In this document: positions 26,142 through 34,620 of the stretch, piece by piece
How the letters are laid out: every line of letters begins with the position of its first letter
Numbering within the stretch: position 1 is the first letter of the stretch
Position numbers and translations under genes: made by a program
Notes under the pieces: generated by a model
Databases searched by the model: none
What the model was told of the DNA's origin: nothing
Seen by the model: only the letters and a program-made list of their open reading frames with translations
Source of the DNA: Myxococcales bacterium
GTDB taxonomy: Bacteria > Myxococcota_A > Polyangia > Polyangiales > Polyangiaceae
Assembly: GCA_016212965.1 (NCBI GenBank)
Contig: JACRDA010000061.1
Span: 1 to 40,955, forward strand
DNA: 40,955 bases
Direction of reading: 5' to 3'

Positions 26142-26959
26142 AGCCAGCCGTTCTGGGCGATGGCGATGCGCGCGGGGCTCGCCGCGCTCTGGAACGGGGC
26201 GCCGAGGCCGGTCGTGTCGTAGCGCCAGATGGCGCCGTCGCGCCGCGCGACGTAGGTCGAGCCGTCGAAGAAGTCGCGCACGAGGCCCGTCACCGGGCTC
26301 GCGGAGCTGGCCCACGGGCTCGAGGTGGCGCTCGGCAGGTGGAGCAGGCGGAGCTCGCCGCCCTCGAGGGCGACGAGCATCGTGACGGCGTCGAAGGCCG
26401 TGGAGGCGTGGATGCGCGCGCCGAAGGTGGTGACGAGGGTCTGGGTCGCCGTCGCGAGCTCGAGGCGATGGTAGTCGCCGTTGACGTCGACGTTGCCGAC
26501 GTAGAGCACGCGATCGGTGCCGTAGGCGAGCCCGGCCGGGCCCGTGTCGAAGACGACGGAGCCGAAGGGGCCCGCGCCGGTGGTGAAGGTCTGCGACGGC
26601 ACGACGAGCGGGATGAGACTCGTGAGGGGCTCGAGGCGCGCCACGCCCTGCGGCGTCGAGGCGAGCTGGCAGCCGCAGGTCGCGCAGCAGATGTACGTGA
26701 GCGCGACGTCGAGGTCGGGCAGCGGATCGAGGTGCACGGGCGCGGCGGGGAAGGCCGGGATCGCCATGCGCTGCAGCACCGCGACCTCGCCCATGTTGAG
26801 GTTCGTCACGCCCGTGATGGAGCCGACGGTCCCCGCCGGGGCGATGGAGCGGAGGTAGTCGGGCCCCGACTTGAGCGTCGCGCCCCACGCGGTGCAGGTC
26901 GGGTCGAAGTCGAGATCGACGACGCCCTGGAGGAAGGCCGGATCGTGGAGGGTCCCCAC
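26063..26959 (-). CDS. Beta-propeller-like protein, probably lacking its 5' end
   Basis: This is a frame of about 298 codons with propeller-like sequence: GPAGLAYGTDRVLYVGNVDV, DAVTMLVALEGGELRLLHLP, FFDGSTYVARRDGAIWRYDT, ARIAIAQNGWLYALEIPP. A cysteine cluster ICCATCGC lies at about 90-97. There is no signal peptide. The only start near the beginning is GTG 26959, 33 bp behind the helicase stop and in the same frame, without a well-spaced ribosome binding site, and the first residues (GTLHDPAFLQGVVDLDFDP) read like mid-protein sequence. It may be a 5'-truncated lipoprotein gene, or a cytoplasmic protein coupled to the helicase. Its 3' end overlaps the convergent Imm5-like gene by 79 bp. Confidence 0.65.
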   Translation of the reverse strand: MGTLHDPAFLQGVVDLDFDPTCTAWGATLKSGPDYLRSIAPAGTVGSITGVTNLNMGEVAVLQRMAIPAFPAAPVHLDPLPDLDVALTYICCATCGCQLASTPQGVARLEPLTSLIPLVVPSQTFTTGAGPFGSVVFDTGPAGLAYGTDRVLYVGNVDVNGDYHRLELATATQTLVTTFGARIHASTAFDAVTMLVALEGGELRLLHLPSATSSPWASSASPVTGLVRDFFDGSTYVARRDGAIWRYDTTGLGAPFQSAASPARIAIAQNGWLYALEIPPPFADVTPTVERWQLPTTR

Positions 26960-26992
26960 CTCGCCGGGCGCGCCGAGGGGCGCGGGGGCGCG

Positions 26993-29320
26993 CTACCCGA
27001 GCCAGCTCGGACTCAGCTTGCTCGGCGCGCCGCTCGACACGATCCAGAGCTGGTGCGCGGCGCGCGTGGCGCCGATGTGCAAGAGGTAGCGCGAGGCGTG
27101 GTCGGCGGGGTAGGTCGCGGCGTTGACGTCGACGAGGATGACGTAGTCGTACTCGAGGCCCTTGACCTGCCGCACCTCGGTGATCTCGACGCCGGGCCGG
27201 AAGATGAAGTCGTAGTGGCGCACGCGCCGCAGGTTCGGGACCTCGGCCATGCCGAGCGCGTCGTAGTAGGCGTCGGCCTGCTCGGCGTAGCGCGCCAGGA
27301 TGGCGACGGTGGCGCGCGGCTCGCGGACGGCGAGCGGGCGCAGGGCGTCGGCGAGGAACGCGACGGCGGCGCCCGGGCCCGGGAAGTGGTGGTGCTCGAC
27401 CGGCGCGCCCGAGCGCGGGGCGACGGGCGGGATCGGGTCGGCGAGCGGACCGAGCACGTCGCGCGCGAAGTGGAGCACCTCGCGCGTCGAGCGATAGGCG
27501 ATGCGCAGGGGCTCGATGGCGGTGTGCTCGAGGCCGAGGTCCTGCAGCACTTGGCGCCAGTCGTTGAAGCCCGAGTCGGTGTTGAGCCGCTGCGAGGTGT
27601 CGCCGGCGAGCGTCACGCTGCGCCGCTCGGTCGTCGTGTGCAGGAGCACGGCGAGATCGACGGGCGCGAGATCCTGCGCCTCGTCGACGAACACGTGGTC
27701 GTACAGGCGCGCGCCCTTGCGCGTGCGGACCGGGCCGCACACGAGCTGGAACGCGCGCAGGAGCAGGGCGTCGTCCTCGGCGTCGAGCGTGGCGTGCTCG
27801 TCGGGCCCCTCCTCGACGATGCCGTCGTCGGTCTCGGTGGGCTGGCCACGGTCGCCACGGTCGCCGCGGTCGCCGCGCTCACCGCGGTCGCCGCCCTCCT
27901 CGCCGCGCTCGCCGCGCTCGCCGCGCTCGCCGCGGTCGCCGCGCGTCGGCTCGTCGTCGGAGCGCGGCGCGAGCGAGTCGTGCTCGCGCTCCTCGCCCTG
28001 GTGCTCGAGGATGGCCGGGCAGCGCTCGGCGCAGTAGCGGAACGCGCGCGCGAGGTCCTCGCGGTTCAGCCGCCCGGTGCCGTGCTCCTCGAAGGCGCGC
28101 TCGAGGGCGCGCTCGTCGGTGAGCACCTCGGCCCAGAGCCACAGGGCGTCGCGCGGTGTGCGGCGTCCCTCGGCCACGAGCTCGCCCGCGCGCCGCTCGA
28201 GCAGGCGCAGCAGGGCGCCGTCGGTCTTCAGGCGCGTGACGGCGGCCGGGGTGTTCTCCTCGACGGGCACGTCGAGCCACTCGAAGCACTTCTGCCGCGC
28301 CTTCTTCGCCCACTCGGCGAAGGTCTCGACCTTCACGGCGTCCATGTCGAGCGCCACGAGCAGCTCGCCGATGTAGGCCCGGAGCGCGGGGGAGCCGACG
28401 ATGACGAGCATGCGCTCGGGCGCCATGCGCTGCGCGCCCGACTGGTAGGCGAGGAACGCGAGCCGGTGCACGCCGATGGTCGTCTTGCCGCTGCCCGCCC
28501 CGCCGTGGATGACGACCAGGCCCGTGTCGGGCTGCGAGATGAGCTCGAACTGGCGCGGATCGAGCAGGGCGGCGATCTCGGGCAGGCGCCGGTTCGTGCG
28601 CTGCGCCTCGGGGATGCCGCCGCCGATGACGCCGCGCATGTGGTCGGGGCGGATGGCGCTGCGCTCGCCGCCGGCGAGTGCGCTCTGCTGGGTCGCGAGG
28701 GTGTCCCAGCCGCCCTCGGCGTTCTTGACGAAGGTGCCCTGCGGCGAGGCCACGCGCGCGAGCTTGCCGTCCTGGATGGTGACGGTGCGGCGCGCGAGGA
28801 TCCTGCCCTCGACGTCGCGCTCCCCGAAGGTCTCCTCGTAGCTCGCGCCCTCCTCGTAGCGGTAGTAGAGCTGGCTCACGGGCGCGTGGCGCCAGTCCAC
28901 GATGCGGATGCCGAGGCGCGGCTCGATGAAGGTCGTCTTGCCGATGAGCACGTCGCGCACGCCGCGGCCCGGCTCGTCGAGCCGCAGGTGGCCGAAGTAG
29001 GGCGTGCTCGGATCGACGGGCTCGAGCGCCTGCTGACCGCGCTGGTTCGCGACGGCCGAGACGCGCTCCATCGCCGCCATGAGCGCCGGCACGTCCTCGA
29101 GGCGCGCGGTCGCGATCTCGTCGCGCAGCGTGATGAGGGCGCGGTCGTCCTCGTAGCGCGGCGGCGGGCGCGAGGGGCGCGGCGTGCGCACGTGCGCGAC
29201 GACCTTGTCGCAGAGCGCTTCTTCCTCCTGCACGATGCGCTCGTGCTCGCGGGCCGAGCCCGGGGCACGGCCGTGGCCGCGCTCGGGCGGGTGGTCGGGG
29301 GTGCGTCGCGTCGAGGGCAA
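26993..29320 (-). CDS. HelD-like UvrD/Rep superfamily I helicase
   Basis: This is a protein of about 775 residues. A charged N-terminal helix (EHERIVQEEEALCDKVVAHV) and a beta-rich region (PYFGHLRLDEPGRGVRDVLI) precede the motor. Helicase motifs are complete: Walker A GGAGSGKTTIGVHRLAFL (about 277), Walker B YDHVFVDEAQDLAP (about 545), motif III SVTLAGDTSQRL, motif IV LRIAYRSTREVLHFA, motif V EVRQVKGLEYDYVILVD, motif VI GATRAAHQLWIVSS. The N-terminal layout fits HelD, which frees stalled RNA polymerase in other bacteria; DNA repair helicase activity is the alternative. Between the motor halves lies a collagen-like GDR/GER insertion (about 459-492). The start is uncertain; TTG 29320 is chosen because upstream sequence in the frame collides with the divergent gene at 29390. 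Confidence 0.88.
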   Translation of the reverse strand: MPSTRRTPDHPPERGHGRAPGSAREHERIVQEEEALCDKVVAHVRTPRPSRPPPRYEDDRALITLRDEIATARLEDVPALMAAMERVSAVANQRGQQALEPVDPSTPYFGHLRLDEPGRGVRDVLIGKTTFIEPRLGIRIVDWRHAPVSQLYYRYEEGASYEETFGERDVEGRILARRTVTIQDGKLARVASPQGTFVKNAEGGWDTLATQQSALAGGERSAIRPDHMRGVIGGGIPEAQRTNRRLPEIAALLDPRQFELISQPDTGLVVIHGGAGSGKTTIGVHRLAFLAYQSGAQRMAPERMLVIVGSPALRAYIGELLVALDMDAVKVETFAEWAKKARQKCFEWLDVPVEENTPAAVTRLKTDGALLRLLERRAGELVAEGRRTPRDALWLWAEVLTDERALERAFEEHGTGRLNREDLARAFRYCAERCPAILEHQGEEREHDSLAPRSDDEPTRGDRGERGERGERGEEGGDRGERGDRGDRGDRGQPTETDDGIVEEGPDEHATLDAEDDALLLRAFQLVCGPVRTRKGARLYDHVFVDEAQDLAPVDLAVLLHTTTERRSVTLAGDTSQRLNTDSGFNDWRQVLQDLGLEHTAIEPLRIAYRSTREVLHFARDVLGPLADPIPPVAPRSGAPVEHHHFPGPGAAVAFLADALRPLAVREPRATVAILARYAEQADAYYDALGMAEVPNLRRVRHYDFIFRPGVEITEVRQVKGLEYDYVILVDVNAATYPADHASRYLLHIGATRAAHQLWIVSSGAPSKLSPSWLG
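27845..27943 (-). repeat. 9-bp tandem repeats coding a collagen-like insertion
   Basis: Degenerate 9-bp units related to cgccgcggt and cgccgcgct recur about eleven times. On the minus strand they code Gly-Asp-Arg and Gly-Glu-Arg triplets (GDRGERGERGERGEEGGDR, then GERGDRGDRGDRG). Gly falls at nearly every third position, broken once by EEGG. Confidence 0.9.
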
Positions 29321-29389
29321 GGTCGGATCGTCCGATCGGTGAGTCGCCGCCAGGGGCGGCCGGGTGTAAAACGGAAATTGAGGGTTAGC

Positions 29390-29860
29390 ATGAATGCGGC
29401 AGCGGTGAAGCGCCTCCTCGCAGGCCTCGGCGCGGTGGCGGTCCTCGGCCCGGGCGGGCTGGCGGGCTGCGGCACCAACCTGCAGGCCGCCTACGAGGGT
29501 GACGTGCGCTTCGAGCACTGCATCGCGCTCGACGCCCGGGCCGAGGTCCGGAGCGAGATCCGGCGGGCCTGCTGGAACGAGTGGGTGGCCTTCTACACCT
29601 ACGGCCAGACCCGGGACCGGCTCGTCCACGCCTACCGGCGCATGCGCGAGCTCGGCGGCGGTCCGGCGTCGAGCGAGACGGAGCTCGCAGATCTGTCCTC
29701 GGACGCGCCCGAGGCGTCCGCCGACACGAGCGGCCCGACCCAGCGCTGCGAGCTCGACTGCCGCGCCGTGCTCGACGCCTGCACCGACGGTTGCGACAAC
29801 CGGGCCTGCCAGGCCGCCTGCACGGCGGGCTACCGCTCGTGCACCCGCGGCTGCCGGTAG
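29390..29860 (+). CDS. Small cysteine-rich lipoprotein
   Basis: This 156-residue protein has a lipoprotein signal (MNAAAVKRLLAGLGAVAVL, lipobox GLAGC). The mature part has FEHCIALDARAEVRSEIRRA, then CWNEWVAFYTYGQTRDRLVH, a Ser/Thr-rich linker, and a compact C-terminal Cys cluster (CELDCRAVLDACTDGCDNRA, then CQAACTAGYRSCTRGC) likely to form disulfides. This pattern recurs in myxobacterial lipoproteins of unknown role. ATG 29390 has GAGGG 5 nt upstream. The gene diverges from the helicase across about 70 bp that contains an AT-rich stretch (gtgtaaaacggaaattg). Confidence 0.88.
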   Translation: MNAAAVKRLLAGLGAVAVLGPGGLAGCGTNLQAAYEGDVRFEHCIALDARAEVRSEIRRACWNEWVAFYTYGQTRDRLVHAYRRMRELGGGPASSETELADLSSDAPEASADTSGPTQRCELDCRAVLDACTDGCDNRACQAACTAGYRSCTRGCR

Positions 29861-29905
29861 GGGCTCGACCCTCGGGCTTCGGGCCCGTGCGCGCGACCCT
29901 TTCTC

Positions 29906-29933
29906 TTGCCACCGCCGGGCACCCTGCTAAAAA
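29906..29933 (+). promoter_or_regulatory. Candidate sigma-70-like promoter for alr
   Basis: TTGCCA (29906-29911) and TAAAAA (29928-29933) are separated by 16 bp, matching -35 and -10 consensus at five and four of six positions. They lie 42 bp before the alr ATG, in a short AT-richer gap. Confidence 0.45.
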
Positions 29934-29975
29934 CCGACCTCGGCGGAATCTTGGCCGTTTTTGCGGCGTTCCACT

Positions 29976-31295
29976 ATGCGACGAACCGTGCCCACACACC
30001 CCGCCAAGTCCCGCCTCGACGAGGACGAGATCCCGACCGCGGCCACCCTCCGGGTGCTGCGGCCGCGGCGCGCCTCGCCCACCGACGTCGCGCGCCCGAC
30101 GCGCGCCGAGATCAACCTGGCCCACGTGCGCCACAACCTGCGCGAGCTCGAGGCCTGCCTCGGGGAGGGCGCCGGCACGGGGGCGGCGCGGGCGGCGCGC
30201 ACCGAGGTGTGGCCCGTCCTCAAGGCCGACGCCTACGGGCACGGGGCGCCCGCCATCGCGCGCACCCTCGAGCGCGCGGGCGTGAGCGGCCTGTGCGTCG
30301 CGCTGCTCGAGGAGGGGCTCGAGCTGCGCAACGCCGGCCTCGGTTGCCCGGTGCTCGTGATGGGCGGCTACTACGGCCGGCACCGCGACGGCGTCGAGGC
30401 GCTCGTCGAGCACAATCTCACGCCGGTCGTGTACGAAGCGAGCCAGATCGAGAGCCTGGTCTCGGCGCTCCGCTACGTGCGCTCCGCCCCCGACCGCAAC
30501 GGGCCGGCCGAGCGCCTGGCGGTGCACCTCAAGGTCGACACCGGCATGGCGCGGCTCGGCGTCACCGAGGCGGACATCGCGCCCGTGCTCGCCGCCCTGC
30601 GCCAGGCGCCCGAGCTCGAGCTCGTGGGCCTCATGACGCACCTCGCGTGTGCCGACGGCGAGACGCTCGAGCACACCGACGAGCAGCTGCGCCGCTTCGC
30701 CTCCGTCGACGCGCTCGTGCGGCGTGCCGGGTTCGCGCCGCGGGTGCGCCACGCGGCCAACAGCGCCGCGCTGCTCCAGCGACCGGACGCGCGCTTCGAG
30801 CTCGTGCGGCCGGGGCTCGCGATCTACGGCGTCGACCCGTGCCCGGGCCTGCCGCGGGCCGGGCTGCGCAGCCCGCGCCTCCGGCCGGTGATGGAGGTCG
30901 TGACCGAGATCGTGGCGCTGCGCGACGTGCCGGAGGGAGCGTGCGTGGGCTACGGCTACACCTGGAAGGCGGCGCGCCCGAGCCGCATCGCCACGATCCC
31001 GATCGGTTACGCCGATGGGCTGAGCCGGGCCTTGTCGAACCGCGGCGAGGTGCTCGTCGGGGGGCGCCGCGCGCCCATCGTCGGCACGGTCTCGATGGAC
31101 CTCACCATGGTGGACGTCACCGATCTGCCCGGCGCGGCGCTGCGCGAGCCGGTGGTGGTGCTCGGCCACCAGCGCGGGCGCTTCGGCGAGGACGCGATCG
31201 GCTCGGCGGAGCTCGCCGACAAGACCGGCACCATCGCCTGGGAGTGCCTGACGAGCATCTCGCGGCGCGTCCCGCGCATCTACCGCCAGGCCTGA
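29976..31295 (+). CDS. alr: Alanine racemase
   Basis: This PLP-dependent cytoplasmic enzyme of 439 residues interconverts L- and D-alanine for peptidoglycan. The fold type III barrel is complete: PLP-binding Lys in VWPVLKADAYGHGAPA (about 82), HLKVDTGMARLGV, LMTHLACADGE, the RHAANSAALLQ and FELVRPGLAIYGVDP segments, catalytic Tyr in CVGYGYTWKA (about 326), IPIGYADGLSRALSN and GTVSMDLTMVDVTDLP. It is longer than usual at the N-terminus by about 45 residues, mostly polar and Pro/Arg-rich. ATG 29976 (MRRTVPTHPAKS) is preferred to an in-frame TTG at 29961. It ends 9 bp from the convergent lipoprotein gene. Confidence 0.96.
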   Translation: MRRTVPTHPAKSRLDEDEIPTAATLRVLRPRRASPTDVARPTRAEINLAHVRHNLRELEACLGEGAGTGAARAARTEVWPVLKADAYGHGAPAIARTLERAGVSGLCVALLEEGLELRNAGLGCPVLVMGGYYGRHRDGVEALVEHNLTPVVYEASQIESLVSALRYVRSAPDRNGPAERLAVHLKVDTGMARLGVTEADIAPVLAALRQAPELELVGLMTHLACADGETLEHTDEQLRRFASVDALVRRAGFAPRVRHAANSAALLQRPDARFELVRPGLAIYGVDPCPGLPRAGLRSPRLRPVMEVVTEIVALRDVPEGACVGYGYTWKAARPSRIATIPIGYADGLSRALSNRGEVLVGGRRAPIVGTVSMDLTMVDVTDLPGAALREPVVVLGHQRGRFGEDAIGSAELADKTGTIAWECLTSISRRVPRIYRQA

Positions 31296-31304
31296 GCGCG
31301 CGGC

Positions 31305-31733
31305 TCAGCGACACGCGCCCGGCACCGGAGCCGGCGAGGCGGCGGCGCGGATCTGCGAGATCGCACGGGCGCGCGGGACGCTCCCGTCGCGCACGCCGTC
31401 GACGGCGCGCAGGCACACGCCGGCCGCCTGCCGCAGGCGCTCGGCCTCGTCGTTCTTCACCGACACGCGGGCGGCGCGGTGCAGCTCGCCGCAGCACGAC
31501 TCGATGCTCGAGCCTCCCATCGCCTTGACGCTCGAGGTGGGAGGCGGCGGCGGAGGCGCCGACGCGGTCTCCGTCGGCTCCGGGGGCGGCGGCGCCATGG
31601 GCTCGGGCGGAGGCGGCGGCTTCTGGTTCAGGGGCACCTCGACCGGGTCGGGATCCTTCTTGCCGCAGCCGAGGCCCGCGGCTCCCGCGAGCGCGAGGAC
31701 GGCGACGACGAGGAGCGGGCCCGGAGCGCGCAT
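31305..31733 (-). CDS. Proline-rich small lipoprotein
   Basis: This 142-residue protein starts MRAPGPLLVVAVLALAGAAG and reaches lipobox GLGC before CGKKDPDPVEV. A Pro-rich tether follows (NQKPPPPPEPMAPPPPEP, then ASAPPPPPPTSS), long enough to span part of the periplasm or cell wall. The C-terminal domain (about 75-142) is helical with four cysteines (SIESCCGELHRAARVSVKND, QAAGVCLRAVDGVRDG and a terminal PGACR). No known domain is recognised. The ATG at 31733 is favoured by AAGTAGGA about 8 nt upstream; an ATG at 31742 is the alternative. It converges with alr. Confidence 0.85.
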   Translation of the reverse strand: MRAPGPLLVVAVLALAGAAGLGCGKKDPDPVEVPLNQKPPPPPEPMAPPPPEPTETASAPPPPPPTSSVKAMGGSSIESCCGELHRAARVSVKNDEAERLRQAAGVCLRAVDGVRDGSVPRARAISQIRAAASPAPVPGACR

Positions 31734-31798
31734 GGGCCACATCCTACTTGAGTTGTCGCGCGCTGCCAGTCCCGCTCGCGCGGGCGCGTGTGACGCCG

Positions 31799-32698
31799 TC
31801 ACGGCCCCCCGCGGCCGCCGGGCTCGCGCCGCGCGAGCGTCACGACGACCGGCACGTGGTCGCTCCGGCCGCCGTCGAGGACGCGGGCGGCGACGAGCTC
31901 GAACGCGTCCGCGCGGTAGGCGACGTGATCGAGCTGGGCCCCGAGCTCGGTGCCGGCCCAGTGCCACGTGGGCGCGCCGACGCCCGCGCCCGGCAGCGCG
32001 TGCGCGAAGCCGGCCGCGTCGAGCGCGCGGAAGAGGTCGCCCTCGGGCACCTCGTTGTAGTCGCCGACGACGAGGGCGGGGGCGCCGGCCGGGAGCTGGC
32101 GCAGGTACGCCTCCACCTCCTGGCGCCGGAGCGGGCGCGTCTCGCGGTGCGTCGCCCACCACGTGTCCGACCCCGCGACGGCGGGGCGCAGGTGCACGTT
32201 CACGACCTCGATCGCGCCGCCCGGGGCCTGCCACGTCAGGCGCTGCGCGGGGAACCAGCCGAGCGGCGACGCGAGGCTCGTGTCCGCGAGGAGCGGCTGG
32301 CGCGCGCAGGCCCCGAGCCCCTCGGGCAGGTAGCGCCGCGGCGGGTGGAAGGTGCAGTAGGGGTAGCGCTCCGACAGAACGGCGCGCAGGGCCGCCTCCC
32401 AGACGTCGTTCGTCTCTTGGAAGAGGACGAGATCCGCCTCGAGCGTGCGCGCCCGCTCGAGCGTGGCGGGGTCCGCGGCGCGCGCGGGCTCGACGCCCTC
32501 CTTCGCCTCGGCGAGCGCGTAGAGCACGTTGTAGCTCGCGATGTCGAGCGTCGTCGGCGCCGCGCTCGCCGTGGACGTGGCGCTCGCCTCGGGCGCAGCG
32601 CTCGAGCCGGGCGCGGCGCTCGCCGCCGGCGACGAGGCCTCGCTCGAGGCACACGCGACCGAGGTGGCAGCGAAAAGGACGAGCGCGATCGACCGCAT
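31799..32698 (-). CDS. Endonuclease/exonuclease/phosphatase-family lipoprotein
   Basis: This 299-residue protein has a signal sequence with lipobox-like SVAC (MRSIALVLFAATSVACASSE) and an Ala/Ser linker, then an EEP domain: LDIASYNVLYALAEAKEG, metal-binding Glu in LVLFQETNDVWEAAL, VVNVHLRPAVAG, VVGDYNEVPEGDLFRAL, and a terminal GRSDHVPVVVTLAR. These residues form the Mg-dependent phosphodiesterase site shared by DNase I, sphingomyelinases and inositol phosphatases. An exported member may act on extracellular nucleic acid or phospholipid; the substrate cannot be read from sequence. It diverges from the next lipoprotein gene across 106 bp. Confidence 0.9.
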   Translation of the reverse strand: MRSIALVLFAATSVACASSEASSPAASAAPGSSAAPEASATSTASAAPTTLDIASYNVLYALAEAKEGVEPARAADPATLERARTLEADLVLFQETNDVWEAALRAVLSERYPYCTFHPPRRYLPEGLGACARQPLLADTSLASPLGWFPAQRLTWQAPGGAIEVVNVHLRPAVAGSDTWWATHRETRPLRRQEVEAYLRQLPAGAPALVVGDYNEVPEGDLFRALDAAGFAHALPGAGVGAPTWHWAGTELGAQLDHVAYRADAFELVAARVLDGGRSDHVPVVVTLARREPGGRGGP

Positions 32699-32804
32699 GA
32701 TCGCCCATCGCGCGCGGCGGACGGATCGTGACGGCGCACCGCTCCAGCGGTCGGCGCGCTGCTCGAGGGCACGCCGCGGCGGCCGCTCTGCTACGCTCTC
32801 CGCC

Positions 32805-33632
32805 GTGGTTGCATCCGCCGTGCTCGCGTCCGCCGCGCTCGCATCCGCCGCGCTCTGTCTCGGCGGCTGTCGGGGCGAGCGCCGGCCCGACGCCGCACCG
32901 GGACCCACGGCGCTGTCGAGCGTCGCGCCCGCGCGCGCCGAGGAGCCTCGGCCGAGCGCCGCCCTGACCCCGGGCTCGACCCCCGACTGGTCGCGCCAGG
33001 TGGGGCGCTGCGTGCGCCTGGAGGGCTACGCGGGGGGCGCCAAGATCGGCCCGCAGCTGCTCGCCCCGGGCTTCGCCGTCGGCGTCGTGCTCGACGACCC
33101 GGGGGGCGACGAGGCCTGGGCGAAGCTCCCGACGAGCGGCCGGGTGCGCGTCGAGGGCATCGTGACCGAGCGCGCCGATCTGCCGGTCTTCGTCCCGAAG
33201 CCGGGCGAGCCCATCGAGCAAGGGATCCCGGTCCCCGCGGGCACCGACCTCGAGGCGGCGCGCCGGCGCTACGTCGTCGAGCGCGCGCGGGTCGAGCTCC
33301 TGCGGCGCGTCGCCGACGTCGAGACCGAGCTCGGCGCGGCCGTCGGCCGCGAGCTCGCGCTCGGCGGCGTCCTGTGGTCGATGAACGGCCACTACTGGTT
33401 CGTGCACGACGGCGTCGAGCTCCACCTCGAGGGGGCCGAGCCCGAGGGCGGCTGGGGCGCGTTCCACGGTCGCACGCTCGAGCTCCGCGGCCGGCTCGCG
33501 CGCCGGCCGATGCCGCGCCTCGATCAGATCCTGCTCAAGGCGCGGCCCGACCTCGCCGACGCCTTCGTCCTCGACGTGAAGTCGACCGCCCCGCACCCGC
33601 CGTGGCCGCTCGAGCCGTGCGCCGCGCCCTGA
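32805..33632 (+). CDS. Lipoprotein of unknown function
   Basis: This 275-residue protein starts at GTG 32805 with a lipoprotein signal made of short repeats (VASAVLASAALASAALCLGG, lipobox LGGC). The mature domain (about 50-260) includes QVGRCVRLEGYAGGAKIGPQ, GRVRVEGIVTERADLPVFVP, and GVLWSMNGHYWFVHDGVELH, suggesting OB-fold or beta-rich units; no family is recognised. An open frame continues upstream to 32541 but overlaps the divergent EEP gene and is low-complexity, so the GTG is preferred. Confidence 0.8.
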   Translation: MVASAVLASAALASAALCLGGCRGERRPDAAPGPTALSSVAPARAEEPRPSAALTPGSTPDWSRQVGRCVRLEGYAGGAKIGPQLLAPGFAVGVVLDDPGGDEAWAKLPTSGRVRVEGIVTERADLPVFVPKPGEPIEQGIPVPAGTDLEAARRRYVVERARVELLRRVADVETELGAAVGRELALGGVLWSMNGHYWFVHDGVELHLEGAEPEGGWGAFHGRTLELRGRLARRPMPRLDQILLKARPDLADAFVLDVKSTAPHPPWPLEPCAAP

Positions 33633-33672
33633 CCTGCGAAGCGCCGGGACCGAACCACGGCGCCGACCGCCT

Positions 33673-34542
33673 TCAGAAGCTGCCCTTGAAGCCGAAGGTC
33701 CCGCCCGCGCGCGCCGCGGACGCGTACACGCCCGACACCTCGGCCGCCGCGGCGCTCGGCCGGTGCAGATAGGGGACGAGCACGCCGATGCCTGAGCCGA
33801 CGAGCATGCCGGTGAGCACGTCCGTGAAGTAGTGCTTGTCCGCCGCGATGCGCAGCCACCCGGTGATGGCCGCGGCGCTCACGCCGCTCGCCCAGATGAC
33901 CGGCGCCATGCGGTAGCCGCGCAGGCTCGCCACCATGCCGCTCGAGACGGCGAGCGAGAAGCCGAGCGTCGTGTGGCCCGAGAAGAAGGACAGGTTGTTG
34001 TCGCTCGGCTGCTCGGTGTCGTCCTTGTCGTCCGCGCCGAGCACGTGCACGAAGGGCCGCTCGCGGCCCACCGCGAACTTCACGAGCTGGTTGAGGTCCG
34101 CGGCGACCATGGTGCTCTCGGCGATGACGAGCGCGTCGACGGCCCAGTCCTCGGCCGAGCCGTGCTCGACGGCCACGGCCACGGCGTCGAGCCCGAAGGC
34201 GAGGGCGGGCCCGAGCCCGAAGCCCGTCACGTTGCTCGCCATGTTGGCCGCCTTCTGCGCGCTCTTCGAGCCGAGCAGCCCGCGGAAGGCCGCGTCGAGC
34301 CCGTTCAGGGTGTCGGTGCCGTCGTCCGCGCGGTCGCACCAGCGGCAGCTCGCGGGCGCGAGGTAGCCCTTCAGGATCTCGCTCGTGATCCAGGCGCTGG
34401 CGCCGATGAGGGTGATCGGCAGATCGGCGCGCAGATCGAAGGCGAGCTCGTGGATGTGCGAGGGCGCATCCGGCTCCTCTGCGCTCGCGACCGAGGTCGA
34501 GAGGCCGAGCGCGAGCACCGTCCCGAGGGCGACGCGGTTCAT
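33673..34542 (-). CDS. Exported PAP2-superfamily phosphatase
   Basis: This 289-residue protein has a cleavable signal peptide (MNRVALGTVLALGLSTSVAS, likely cut after ASA). The three PAP2 motifs are present: KFAVGRERP (about 160), SFFSGHTTLGFSLAV (about 190) and RIAADKHYFTDVLTG (about 237) supplying Arg, His and Asp of the active site. Several hydrophobic segments fit a membrane-embedded lipid phosphatase such as an undecaprenyl-pyrophosphate or phosphatidate phosphatase. An unusual CRWCDRADDG loop lies near residue 67. It is followed by a convergent lipoprotein gene and preceded by an inverted-repeat element. Confidence 0.93.
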   Translation of the reverse strand: MNRVALGTVLALGLSTSVASAEEPDAPSHIHELAFDLRADLPITLIGASAWITSEILKGYLAPASCRWCDRADDGTDTLNGLDAAFRGLLGSKSAQKAANMASNVTGFGLGPALAFGLDAVAVAVEHGSAEDWAVDALVIAESTMVAADLNQLVKFAVGRERPFVHVLGADDKDDTEQPSDNNLSFFSGHTTLGFSLAVSSGMVASLRGYRMAPVIWASGVSAAAITGWLRIAADKHYFTDVLTGMLVGSGIGVLVPYLHRPSAAAAEVSGVYASAARAGGTFGFKGSF

Positions 34543-34620
34543 CGCCGGCGATGCTACACCGGGTGCGCGGGGACGAGAGGGGAGGAAGGGCTTGCCCTCG
34601 ACCCGTTCCGAGGAAGGTCA

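Noticed and set aside
27845..27943. CRISPR-like short repeats
   Set aside because: The units are 9 bp without spacers, in frame inside the helicase gene.
21935..29860. A 2641-codon open frame on the + strand
   Set aside because: It runs out of frame or antisense through glyS, the TolB-like gene and the helicase, and is Arg/Gly/Ala-rich without domains. Only its last 157 codons coincide with a real gene (29390-29860).
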